From positions 3,257,855 to 3,321,854 of the forward strand of contig JAEMBT020000006.1 in assembly GCA_018873245.2 (NCBI GenBank): a stretch of 64,000 nucleotides of DNA. Reading direction: 5' to 3'. Of this stretch, positions 40,772 through 53,335 are shown piece after piece. The first letter of the stretch is position 1; every line of letters begins with the position of its first letter. Below the pieces are notes generated by a model. It was not told where the DNA came from. It saw only the letters and a program-made list of their open reading frames with translations, and made no database searches. The stretch is from Archegozetes longisetosus. Its lineage: Eukaryota > Arthropoda > Arachnida > Sarcoptiformes > Trhypochthoniidae. Made by a program: the position numbers and the translations under genes.

Positions 40772-43700
40772 ATTTTTAAAATGTTATCGATAATAACTCA
40801 AAAGCTTTGAAGGGAGGGTACAATTAGTGGATTAAATGTTTCATAATTAAAATGTAAAATATTTGTAAATTAGAAAAATTCAAATGCGAACAATAATTGT
40901 AAAACGAAGATGCAAATAAAATTGAATTTTATTCGCAATAACAATCTATATTTTTTCTCACATTGAAATATACTTATTCTGATCTGTCTGTTTTTAGAGC
41001 TGTAATACTATTTTAAGAGTTTAGATACATAAAGTGCCCCACAAATATAATTTTCGACTGAGTTCGACCTCATTAAAAACTTTAATTTCTTTCAATGGAA
41101 TTTACAAATAATATACTAAGAAAGAGATTAAGGAATCATCTGTATGATTATTAAAAAGCAATTACTGTCAAAATTACACTTAATTAACTAATGGCTTTCA
41201 AACAAGAAGCACTTCGTGAGGTACTGTACGATTACATAGTTTGCATTATAGCTTGCATTCAGACAAACTGGATAGTCTACTGTTGATAATTTTTAAAATG
41301 AAAATATGCCCAATAGTACAGTATGTTTTATTCCATTTTACAGAACTATTTAAATTGAGGGGACGTAAAAAGAAAAGTGATAAATTTGCAAGAATGAGGA
41401 CTGAAAATAAAGTAAAAGGAGAAAGATTCACTATTAAGACGAAGCCTCATAACGAAAATGTGCAAAAAGAATAAAATGTATCCGATAATGTGTTTCACAT
41501 GTATTAAAGATGAACATGCTAATGATTCAAAAGTAAAAATACAAATTATATCAAAAGTGTAAATAGAATCAAAACTTGTCTTTTCAAACTTAATTTGAAT
41601 GTTGTCCAAGGAATTTATGATAAGGTTCGAACCAACTTAAGAAAAGCAGCAGACGATGGACCTTTTCTGGTTGAACGCTAAGTCAGATTACATTCAAAAA
41701 GCAGACTTTTGGAAAGCTTTCAAAATTTAAAATTCTTATAGAAAAGTCTAAGAAAGCTTAAATCTTTAAGACTCAAATTTAGTCATTATGATGAACTCAT
41801 AACTAACGCTTATCTCTAAACTCTTTATCTTAATCAACATTTTGCGCATTTATCAAATGAAAGTAAGCAGTTTCTTCTAAGACAAACCAAATTATTTTAT
41901 AATCAAAAATGAAAAAACTTCCAAAGGGAATAAATGTGATAATATTAAGACGTTTTGAAAGGCAAACAACATTTTGCATATCGTTCAGGAAAAATAATTC
42001 CTTCAAGAAAACAAACTTTAATTTTTTTAGTTTTTGCGAAAGAGGTGCTAAATTAGAATGTTATAAAGATTTCTATTTTGGGTAAATTTTTTTCATTTTG
42101 GTAAAAAAAAGTCTATGCTAAGTGTAGATGATTTGTTTTTCATTTAACTTATATCTATAGACTGGAAAAATAGGGAGTTTGGTTGTCCTTTTATAAATAG
42201 TTATATTTTATTTACTATGTGTTGAAGTATCAAGACGTTCTAATTAGAGGTGCGTGAAACTGGTTCTCATTTTTGGTACTTTACAAATTTAATCTAATAA
42301 TAGAAATATGTAAATGCATTTGAATTTCAAGTGCTTTTTACAACATTAATATTATTATTGCTCAAAAAGATACAGGATTTGTTCCTTATTTTTCCGCTCT
42401 CTGCTTATAACAAGTGAAAGGAATTGAACTTTTAAAGATAGGATTTTATCAATGAATCATTAGTCTGAAAATAGTTTTCTATAGTTAATTTACAATGAAT
42501 CGAAGATTATATTACTAATGATTTTGTTATTTGTCACGAGGAAAAACAGTATATTAGTTGAGCCCTTTATGGATTTTTATCGAGAACAAAGCTACTCTTT
42601 GACTAACACTTTCATTTTGTACCTAATCAAGACGACTTTTTGAAAATTATTACTGTTTCGTCATTTTGTTGCAGTTATTGTGATAGGGAGTAACTTTATG
42701 AAGTTATTTTTGGAATGATTAGAAACTTTATCCCAAACTATGATTTAACTTTTATCTCAAAATTCTTTATAATAACTAATGTTATTCATGAATCAAATCT
42801 ACTTACTTATACACTTTTTCAACTATCCAGTATCAAAAAATTCAAATTGAATCTCACATATCTAAATGTTAGATCAAAAATAAATACTCCAATCTATTGA
42901 AATGCATTATCTTCTACATAACGTTCAGTATGAGAAGGTATTAATTAAAGAAATTTCAATGATATTAGATGTTTCGAAATCTGAATTACAGCAAATTTCA
43001 CTGCAATGAACGCTTTTAACATTGCTTTAAACGGTACCGGTTTTTAATCCATTGAGTTTACAATATTATAACTAGTTCTTAAAATGCTTTAAACGATTAG
43101 CTATTAGCACAATTTTTGTAGCTTAGAATTTTGTTACGAATTAACTTAGTTTATTGTTAATGTTTGAATTGTCAAAATCAACTGAAATGTATAATATTAA
43201 ACCATCATTGAGTAGTTCTAATTCTTCTAAAAAAGCATTCAATACAATTAAATTTGCTGTAATTTCTTGGACTCAAATGAATGAATGCATAACAAATTAG
43301 TTTTCATAGCTATGTTGAATGTGAAACATGTTTGAAATTGTTATTGTTTTCGATCCATGTTCAAGATTTCAGAGCATAAACAAATTAACATATTATTCAT
43401 CAGAGATATAAAAGTATGCCATCGATCGGTATGAACAATTAGGTGGTCAAATAATTTATTCAGTCAGGTTGAACATTCGCTTAATGAATGTAAAAACAGT
43501 CGATACATATATATAAATTCATTCGGTATAGCAACAATTATTTAAATTTTTGCTTGAGTTAAGACTTCCTGAATTACTAGTTAACTTCAAGTTTTTTTTT
43601 AAAATAAAAAATCATTTGTTTATTTATTGATATAACTAAAAAATCACTCAGTGTTCTGGAATAGGCTTTAGATTTTAATGCTCACGTATTTGCATACTAG

Positions 43701-44314
43701 TTGACAAACTATTTCTTAAAGAAGATCAAACTGAATAAGTTCATTTAAATTTTAGACTTTGAAAAATCATCATTCACTTTGTGAAATAACCATTCTGACA
43801 GAAAAACCAGATCTTAAGTGTTAAAAAAACAAATAATTGCTAAGTCGAATGAAATCATAGGCTTGGCTGACCCGACGCAGATTAACGATAACGAAGATCA
43901 CGACTATACCCAAGCATATGGTATTAACCTGAAAAAATCGACCCAGTCTTTGCACTTTTACTCTCTAGTACAATGTCATGACTGAAAGAATAAAAAACTT
44001 AATAAAACAGAGTTTAAAAGATTATTTTATGTAAATATAATTTGTGTTTAAATCGATAAAAAATTTAATATAAGAAAAGGAAAGTAATTTCAAGAATTAA
44101 TTAGCGGTTTCTGATTCATTAAAACGATTAAAATTCATGTTCTAATAATGCGTTCAGAATTAAGGAGTTCTTTCCTCAAGCAGGTTGGGGAACAAAATAA
44201 AACTATGCCTTTTGTTATCCTAATTCATAGAACACGAGAATTTAATTTCATTATTTTCTTATCGATTAGAATAATAATTAAGACTCATATCCTCCTTATG
44301 TTATGACAATTTGT
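40772..44314. other. Intergenic between the glycine-rich paralogues
   Basis: 41700-41870 is a fragment related to the interior of the hAT-type MITE at 26609. At 43861-43920 a short, less AT-rich stretch bounded by CATAG and GTATTA reads GLADPTQINDNEDHDYTQAY and could be a lone exon. Otherwise nothing seen. Confidence 0.35.
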
Positions 44315-44352
44315 ATATAAAGCCAGGTCTTTGAGAGAAAGAGTCATCAGTT
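44315..44352 (+). promoter_or_regulatory. TATA box and initiator of glycine-rich gene 2
   Basis: TATATAAAG at 44315-44323 and TCAGT at 44348-44352, the same arrangement as in gene 1 (TATAAAG then ATCAGTT). Confidence 0.65.
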
Positions 44353-44427
44353 TTCCACTGAACGTTCACTTGAGAACAATTCAGATATAATAATTTGTAA
44401 AATTTTTATAAGATAATTATCACCAAA

Positions 44428-45222
44428 ATGTTCAAAGTAAGCGAAAAAGTCTTTTGGATCAGATTGTTCAGTTTATTCATAGAAAACGTTATTGATAATT
44501 TACTCCGATAAAGATACAGCAGGCTTATTTTTGGACAATTATTATAAAATGAATTATCTCTATTACAGTATTTAATCGCATCAACTCTAATAGCATATTG
44601 TTATGCTGCTGGTGGATATGGTGGTGGATCACGAGGTGGTGGAGGATATGGTGGTGGTGGATATGGAGGTGGAGGTCGTAGTGGAGGAGGAGGTGGTGGA
44701 ATCATTCCAGCTGCCATCATCACTAGACATCAGATTGACTACAGACAAGTTCCATCATCTGGATCTGTTTCACCGACCACCATTGAAGTTGGATCAAACT
44801 CTGTTCCCCTAAACATTCTTTTCAGATCATCTTCCAGTAACATAAATGTACAACAAGCCCACGAAGGTGGTGGTGGTGGAACCCAACAGTCACAATCTGA
44901 AGATGAACCACACAGATTGATTCACGAAGTTTCCAAACCTATTATCCAAGAAGTGCGTGAAGTTATCACTCCATACAGACGAATTGTACAAGAAATCAAT
45001 CCTGTTCAAGAAGAGATTCAGACCATTGTGGCTCGTGGTGATGGTCGAAGTGCTGGTATTAGCGGTGGTGCTGGATTTGGTGGTGCAGGATTTGGTGGTG
45101 CAGGACTCGGTGGTGCAGGTCTTGGATTAGGTTTAGGTGGAGGACGTGGTGTTGGTGGTGGATATGGAGGTTCCATCGGTGGTGGTTATGGTGGCAGTGG
45201 AAAATCATCAAAAGGTTATTAA
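44428..45222 (+). CDS. Glycine-rich secreted structural protein, copy 2
   Basis: Exon 1 ATGTTCAAA (44428-44436), intron of 132 bp (GTAAGC...ATTACAG), exon 2 44569-45222, about 220 residues. The signal peptide is MFKYLIASTLIAYCYAA. The protein has the same layout as copy 1, with a shorter N-terminal Gly block and an extra GGAGFGGAG repeat in the tail. From the GGYGGGG block to the end of the core (about 44640-45055) the DNA is almost identical to 40205-40630, while introns and flanks are not alignable by eye. A single silent change (CAT to CAC in LIHEV) separates most of the core. AATAAA lies at 45359-45364. Confidence 0.82.
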
Positions 45223-45901
45223 ATTTTAAAAATGCCAACTCAACTCGATTAAACCCATTATGATGGAAATTCTGATAAATTATGCCATGATTTAGGATTT
45301 AAATATAATTATTGTGATAGAACTCAGAATTGTACACCATAGCTATAGAATGAATGTAAATAAATATTGAAATTTATTACGATTAACTGATCTGCGTCAA
45401 TTTCTTACCAATTCTTATTCAAACGAACCTATAATTACACATGACTGCACATTTGTCAGTGAGTGACTTCTGTACAGGTTTTTTCTGAAGAAATCATTAT
45501 CATTTCGCTGAAAATGCAAAATTATATTCATTTTCTTTGCTTTTGACCATAATAATAAATTAAATCAGGGTTAATTTTATTGTCATAAAATGCATTGGAA
45601 GTTTAAATACAAAATAAGATTCAATTTTTCATAAAACATCTTTTAACCTAGTTTTATTAAATGTTGACTAAATCAAACATAACAACTGAAAAATATTCAG
45701 ATGGCCTAATGGATTGAAGCAAAATTGACGAAGTTAGTATTGGTCGTTCAAGTTAAAGAGGTTGTATTTGTTGATCTAGAGGAATATCACAAGTTTGTTA
45801 AATTTCGGAAAAACAATCATAAATCAAATGATCAAAGATATTTTATTAGTAAACGAATAATTATGACGAAATTTTGTCTGTTGGCGCTTTATAACTCTCT
45901 G
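45223..45901. other. Intergenic, nothing recognised beyond the polyadenylation signal
   Basis: Unremarkable AT-rich DNA before the MITE at 45902. Confidence 0.4.
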
Positions 45902-46180
45902 GGTACGTTTCTCAAAACAGTCATAAGACTAAGACTAGTCTTAATGCAAAATACAGTAAAAATTCTTTAGAAGCAAGTTCTATATAAGCAAAATTTTGGT
46001 ATTAGCAATGATTTTAAAATCAAATATAATTTTTAAAGGCCAAGTAGTTTTCCATGTAAGCAAATTTTCGTTTTAAGCAATTTATTGTTAAGAATTTTTA
46101 ATTTGATTACAACGAGTTTTTGCTGCATCTAGTATTAAGACTAGTCTTAGCCTTATGACTGTTTTCAGAAACGCACCCCT
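45902..46180. mobile_element. Harbinger-type MITE with CTG target duplication
   Basis: Inverted ends of about 45 bp, GGGTRCGTTTCTSAAAACAG, with CTG at 45899-45901 and 46181-46183. The GTGCGTTTC core and a CWG duplication match the Harbinger element at 20657 (CAGTGCGTTTC, CAG), so that family may have mobilised it. Confidence 0.75.
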
Positions 46181-46183
46181 GGT

Positions 46184-46759
46184 TCGGAAGTCCCAAAACA
46201 TTAGATCGGAAATGTAGGATACAATGTATCTTGAAATCTAGATTTATCATATTTGTGTAACAAAATATGACCACTGGTTACTCCGGGAATTAAAAGCTTA
46301 GTTATAAGCTACTTTAACCCACAAATAATATCTCATTATAAACAAATATCAGATCAGGCCCTTAAATAATACTATCCATCAGAGGGGAATCTGATTGTAA
46401 ATTAATTGCAAATAGTCCTAAGTAAACCTAGTCGTAAATTTTAATTGATCTGGTAAATCAAAATCCTGAAAATATGGTTAATTGAACTTTAAGGTTGCAA
46501 TATTACTCCCCATAAGTACGAACCGTAAATAAAATTTTAAATAGTAGATTAATATTAATTTGAATTCTCCGATGGAGCAAACTTATCTTGCTTTAGTTAT
46601 TTTTAGAAGAATCAAAAGAATTGATCCTCTCAAACTTGGAAATCACCATCACTATCAACAGAACAATTGAATTTGTGATCAACATTTCCCAAATTTCTTT
46701 TATTGATACAAATCTATTTAGTTTTTTGATTTACCATATAATTAAAATGAACAATTGAT
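46184..46759. other. Intergenic, nothing recognised
   Basis: No open frame or repeat of note. Confidence 0.4.
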
Positions 46760-46975
46760 TTATCTAGTTTTAATCTCAAGTACTTGACTTAGTAGTATGA
46801 GTAGATCCAGAAATATTAAGGAAACTATCAAATTAAAAACTGTATGTCTATCCATCAATTCGCTTCTGGTCATCTGTCTGTTGAATGATTCAAACAATTT
46901 AGATGCGATTCTCGTCAAATCATCATGAAACATTTCATATATTATCACGTCCAGAAAAAATATAAATGTTTTCAT
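46760..46975 (-). CDS. Small hypothetical ORF with a hydrophobic C-terminus
   Basis: 71 codons from ATG 46975. The first half is charged (DDLTRIASKLFESFNRQM). The second half has a membrane-helix-like VFNLIVSLIFLDLLILLSQV followed by a basic tail. It could be a tail-anchored small protein or one exon of a receptor. No family recognised; the start lies 24 bp from the palindrome at 46999. Confidence 0.3.
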   Translation of the reverse strand: MKTFIFFLDVIIYEMFHDDLTRIASKLFESFNRQMTRSELMDRHTVFNLIVSLIFLDLLILLSQVLEIKTR

Positions 46976-46998
46976 TGCTTCTTGTTAAACATAATAAA

Positions 46999-48088
46999 CA
47001 AAAATCTTTTGACAACGTAATTTCATTAGATTTTCCTAGATAACTTTATTATTATTACATCAGATGAGATGAAATTAATGTGAATCCAGGGGCTGCATTC
47101 TGGAAATTTTGCAAAATTAGCAATATTGCAAAAGTATACAGTATGAATGGATGGTTTGCAATGAACCATTTGCAATCGCCTTATGTTTTGAAATTTGCAA
47201 TCGTTCGAGAATGTGGCCCTAAAATATTAACTTAAAAATTTGATAACAATTTTCCCTCAAACTAAACATTAAAATGAAATTATTTAAACTGAATTTTACC
47301 AAAAATTTCTTATCTCTAAAATTTTATTAATCAATTAAATTAACATTAGTTTAAATAGGAATTACAAAAATTGAGTACAACTAAGGGTTAATTACAATTA
47401 ATTTTGATTCTTATCAAGAAATATTGAAGTGCTCATCAATTAGTTTAATCAATATAAAATCGCATAAATCGGATTAATTTCAATTGTAGTTTAGATCATT
47501 ATTAAAACCGCGTCTTGGAAAACTAACTGAATCCAATGGTAAACAAGGTTCTATTAAATACTCATGATCTAAACTACAACTAAAAGTAGTTCGATTTGTG
47601 CGATTTTTATGTTGATTAAACTAATTAATGAGTGCTTCAATATTTCGTGACGAGAATCAAAATTAATTACAATTAACCCTTAATTGTGTGCAATTTTTTA
47701 ATTTCCCATTCAAACTAATATTAATTTAATTGATTAATAAATTTTAAAAATAAGAAATTTTAGTAAAACTCACTCTAAAAAATTTCATTTTAACGTTTAG
47801 TTTGAGGAGAATTTGTTATCAGATTTTTAAGTTAAAATTCTGGATTGTAATTGTAAGAAATTAATTAATTGACAAACAGTCAAAAGACTTTCTTCTGATA
47901 CATGTTTTGCTTAATTGCACATAAAAACTAAACCATAATTATTTTTTGCATGTAACCTCGTCAAATGCTTTATAGAACTGAAGGTAATGATTCAGATTAA
48001 TTTCATCGCATCTGATGTGACAATAATAAAGTTGTTTAAGAAAATCTAATGAAACTACGTTGTCAAAAGACTTTTTCACTACCTTATA
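46999..48088. repeat. Large palindrome / fold-back element
   Basis: The outer 85 bp (TCTTTTGACAACGTARTTTC and onward) at 46999-47085 are the inverse of about 48000-48088. A further 270 bp (about 47225-47500) are the inverse of 47560-47840. The arms are interrupted by unmatched blocks: 47087-47221 on the left looks like a hAT-type MITE (CAGGGGCTGCATTCT and AGAATGTGGCCCTA), and about 47840-47990 on the right. Non-coding. Confidence 0.75.
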
Positions 48089-49740
48089 TTGGTAAATACG
48101 AAAAAAATATCAACTTTTGTTTAATGTATGTATACCTGTGAGTCAGTATCGCTCTCTTTAGCTCAATTCTTCACAGTATTTGAAGGATGATCTATCGTAC
48201 AAAGAACTCAATCAGAAACTTAGGTATCTGGCCTGATTGTCCATCAGCCAATGCGGATATCAAATTAAAGCTAATGAAGAGTAGAATTGAAAGTAGAAAC
48301 AAATTTCAAAAGTAAAGTGGCGGAGAGGATATGAATTTTTAAAGATTGATGTCTAAAAAAATTAAAGATCAACATTTTGACCATTCATTTTCTTAACAAT
48401 AATTAAACAAAAGCGAATGGATCCAGTCTCGGTACTGGAATGGCACTAGGTACATACAGTGCGTTTTAGTAGATATGACCAAAACCGGTGCTGAGTAAGT
48501 TTTCAGTGTAAAAGTGGCCTTAGAACCATCGGGTGCTGTGTACACTCATAAAGGTTTTTGGTGCCTTTGGGCCAACAGGCACGTACCCGAAATTCTAAGA
48601 CTAGCAGCATTGCTGGATGATATCTGTTTGATCCTGGAAAGAACTGATCAGACTCTGAATAAGTGGGCACCTCTAACTACTTTAAAAATCTGAGATGAGA
48701 ACAGCTCACCTCCACGTTCTTGAATAATACTAACGGGCTTTCTGAATGTGACTAGTAATTCTCAATATTAAATACATTTAAAGGTTCATATCTCCCCTCA
48801 GTCATCGTATTTTTGAAAAATTCTAATTTCGATTTTATCCCACATAAGCTTTAATTTGATGCCCATATTAACTTCATTTTCACTTAAATAATGCTTAAAA
48901 CCTTGGTTTTTGGAACAAATTTTCTAAATTTGGGAAACTTTTCTTATTTTACTAATTTCCAGAAAATTCGGCAAGAAAATTAAAGTGTATTTTAAGTGTA
49001 ATAAATGTAAAAATAATCTATATAAAGGCTTCCCGATGGTATCTTTACATTTTTAAATTCAGTATTTGCCGAAAAAGTAATTTGCCTCTAATTGTTATAT
49101 CTTCCAACTATAAGTTTTATTTTGGAAAATCTAAGACAGAAAGTATACTCAAAGATGCCTTACAGAACTATTCAAACTTAACAAATACACATTTCATTGT
49201 TAGAACTCAATTTTAAAACTTGAAATATTCCCATACTGTAATAAATTACAATTAGTTATATAAAGCAAGACCTGCTCCTTGTTAACAGATTTTACGGATA
49301 TATGGATCTAACTGAAAGAAACATGCATCAATTCTATTCCTTTGAACTAGTCTTTAAGTTAGTTTGTTTATAGAAACTCTAATGTTTTACAAAAGGATAG
49401 CTTAAATCTAGTTATAAATAATTGATTTCAGCTTTGCAGTACGAAAAATTAAAATTGGCGCTGCTTTAAAAAGCAATACTTCCTATTAAGATTGCGAGAT
49501 AATAGATGGCCTCGAAATAGTGTCGATATAACAGTGTTATGTTTTATTTGGAGCATAGCATCAATAAAAATATTTGACAAGTAAGAAAAATAAAATAGTT
49601 AAGCAAGGGTTAAATTTACAATTTGATTTTTTAAAGATAAAGAGAACACTTTTTGCACAATATCTCGGTTTTTACATTAATTAATAATTTGGGTTTAGAG
49701 TCTATACAGTTGTAAAGCCATTACCGGATCAGCCGAATTA
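48089..49740. other. Intergenic with a coding-like island
   Basis: 48499-48693 (plus) is open for 64 codons without an ATG and reads GAVYTHKGFWCLWANRH and EILRLAALLDDICLILE, with less AT bias than its surroundings. A competing minus-strand frame is also open. It may be a remnant of a transposon or gene. Nothing else seen. Confidence 0.3.
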
Positions 49741-50323
49741 TGACGTCGACGCTCACAATAAGAGCCAATGAAGAATTAGGACACAGTGAGAACGAGCCAA
49801 TGATGTAAGAGTAACATCATATGCGTTTTGTTGACAACAGACCCGGTATTGACTGAATGTCAGTAAAAATTGTAAACAACATAATACAGAACAGCTGAGA
49901 GAACGGCACACAGAGTTTGACGTATTCTCTACCATTACTGTTGTTTGAAAGTAGAAACTAGTACAGTATAATAACTGTGTTAAATAAAAAATAAAAATAT
50001 TGTTCAAATTTTTTCTTCATCATAACTGTTGTGACATTTTTTTCAAATGATGAGATGAACATTCATTCGTTGTGCTCATAGACTCATATGTAGCACAGTT
50101 TTAGGAATTAATTCAATTCAAATGTGATTGATCAATTTGAATTTTTTTGTCTGCCTAGTATATTCAATTGAAAATTATTTTCAAATTTTTGCTAAAAATG
50201 TAAGTCCACTCGGACTTGAAATGTTGGACTGATTTAAGAAAATTTGTGTTAAGCGAGAAGTGAGAGCTGGAGAAAAGTGAGAGCTCGAGACTGAGAGAAC
50301 TCGAGTACAAAAGCCTAGAAAAC
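49741..50323 (+). promoter_or_regulatory. Probable TATA-less promoter and 5' UTR of the Glut4EF-type gene
   Basis: TGACGTCG (CRE-like) at 49741-49748 and two GCCAAT boxes near 49764 and 49796 precede a purine-rich, less AT-rich leader ending at the ATG 50324. The transcription start was not located. Confidence 0.4.
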
Positions 50324-53277
50324 ATGTCAACCGGTAAGCGATTAGCAAAGCGTTCAATTTTGGGGACTCGAGTGAGCGCTCCATTTGATGGTCACTACTA
50401 TTCGGGTATAATTCAAGGAACAAAGACTAATAATGTGGACATTAGAGAAACGCTATATAGTGTTCTTTTCGATAATAAGCTCAATGGAAGAAAAGTACTG
50501 CTTGACTTCAGAGCCTCACAACTGATAGGACCCGGATTTCAGTCTATAACTAATGCGAATCTGAACAAAGGGCAGAAAGTTTACATAACGTATAATGGCC
50601 GAGAAGTGTCCGGTTTTGTCGACTACCATAATATATCTACCGATGAAGTCTTCCTAGCAGTCGATGTCTCTCCAAATCAATTTAATAACAATGCGCTAAT
50701 CAATCAGACCATACAAGTTAAGAGAAGACTAGAAGAAGTTAGGTTATCCGAGAGTCGCAAGTCTGCGAGACTCCTTGAGCTCGATACCGATTACTCACGG
50801 TTAGCATGTGAAGGACAGACCGACCATATCAGAAGACGGACATCCTCGATGAGCTCGACAGTCTCGAGCTCATCGATGAGTTCGCATATTGATGTACCAG
50901 CTATTCAAAAGTAAGCAATTTTTCTTGTTTTCACTATTAATTTGTTTTTGAGATAAAGTGATTAATCTATTTATCTCATTCATAAAGACTCTATTATAAG
51001 ATATGATTTACTACCAAGTCCTACGTCTACTTTATTTTCAAAGATATTTGCCATTATGTCATATAAGGTTTACAGAAAACTTCATTTACTGTTTATAAGC
51101 GAAGCATATCATGTGTGACATAATTCATTCACAACTTTCTTCTTGATATACAGTATGTTTCTCTTATATGGAGCTCTATCCAATTAATAGCTTATGAATT
51201 ATTGCGAACAGACGAGAAGGAAAAGGGGGTAAAACAAATTGAAAAATTGTTTTTAATTAGAGAAAAAGTGAAATGACTGGTAATTTACAATAGACTTGTT
51301 CTTTCAATAAGCAGTTTAATTATTTTCTAGTTATGATTAAATGCTATCTTCATATTTAATTAGGTAACTTCGGGCTTATTTTTGGCCCCATTTTTCTAAT
51401 GCCCGGAATGAACTCAGAAATGAATTTTGTCTCGCGTTTAAAAATAACAAACAACTGCAATAAATATACAATCAATCGGTTGTGTACTTTATTAGCATTA
51501 TATAAGCTTTCAGGTCATTCCGCTTTATAGGAACCTATATAAGCTTCAAATACCGGCCGGTAATCATTTTTTGTTGTTGTTTAATTAGACTACAGTTTTC
51601 GCGTATGTGTAGAAAAATCAGTTTCCTCTTGATTTCAAATGCTTAGTAAACGAAAAGTTTCGATAGCATTTTATATAAATTTATCTGTTTGACGGATTCA
51701 ATACCTCCTCAATTAGTAGTTCATATTTCTTAATTTAGCTAAAGCACTGTTCAAGCCAAGAAAAAATTACGGTTCTTCATAGATATTCAAATATTGGTGT
51801 GGTATTTAAGATTAGATTGAACATTTTTTGTTTTCATCGATTATAATTTTGGTACAGAGAAAGCCTTTGAAAGACCTGAAAAAACTACGCACAAATTAAA
51901 CATTAATAATTTATAGTTAATGCAGTTATATGAGATTCTCTGAATAAGATTGAACAAAAATTATAATAATTGAAACGTGCAGCTCTTCAATTTAAGTGAA
52001 AAATATATTTATGATGCGTAAAATATTTTCACTGTTCTACTGAACTAGAATTTTAATACAGAAGTAATAAATCAGTTTCCTTTGGTATTTGATTTTATAA
52101 CAAACGAAAAAAATCAGGTGAAAATTGAACATCTATTTCATAAGCCCTACAATGAAATGTTTGTTCTCTCATAAAAATCAATTTGCTTCTCTATAATAAA
52201 CGATGAACGTACTTCGGTTTAGTCAAGTGTTTCAGAGGTATTTATAAGAGAAAATATTAAAAGGTACGTTATTGAAATAGCATGTAAACCCTCAAGTAGT
52301 TTGCTAGTAAGAAATGTAGTTTTACTTTTATATCAAAACTACTTTTTCTTCAATGAGAACTCAATATAACAATAAAGTAGAAAAATTGGATCCACTCTAA
52401 AAATTCTGTTATATAACAGAATGAAGGCTTGAAAAAAATAGAAATTTGATCAGAAGGCTTTTCATTCATTTTTGATTATGATGAAAGAAAAGATAACTAA
52501 TTTAGGAGATATGACATAGTTTGCAATGTTTCTTCTAATTGGGATAAAGTGAACGCTTTTTCAGTCATTGAAAATTTGATGAAAAAACCTTTTACAGCTT
52601 TAACAACAAATTTAATTCAGGAAAGTGTAGGACAGGAACAGCTGTGGCGTCACTTCAAATACATATTTGTAAAAGAGTTTGTTTTGATTTTTTTTCTAAC
52701 TAAAGCCCAATAAAGAGCTAAAACTCCTTCAGTCACATATCAATGAAGGTTAGAGAAGAGATAAAAGTATTCGTAATAGCATGAGATTGAGTGGGTTTAT
52801 GTGTGAGAGAAGGGGAGAAGTAGGAAAACATAAAAAAGAATGAATAGTATGCGGACTATTCTCTAGGCAATAGCACACACAAAACACAGAAAATTTACCA
52901 CATCAGCTGACTCTACTGCTGCTGCTGCTATGCACTCTTCGCTCATTTTATTGATCTTGCTCAATTTTGCACCGAAGATGTACACCATTTTTCGTCATGA
53001 GAATGATTGCCTTCGAAGCGCATACATACCAATAGCAATTTTGTGTTGCGCATGAATTTTTGTGTAGTCTTGTGATTTTTCGCAATTTGGTTGGAGATAG
53101 AGAGAGATTCCTCTCCATTTCTCTCTTTGACTATTAATATTTTCTTGGAAATTTATTCGAATTTTTCTCATATATGACTGTAATTTAGAGCTGAACTTAT
53201 TTTAACTAAAATTTATTTGAAGAATGGCTTTTCTTTTTTAGAAAGTTTAAACAAAATTTTTCACTTTAATGCTTTTC

Positions 53278-53335
<58 letters not shown>

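Noticed and set aside
49753..50423. Minus frames upstream of the Glut4EF-type start
   Set aside because: Overlap the promoter and antisense of exon 1, no domain.
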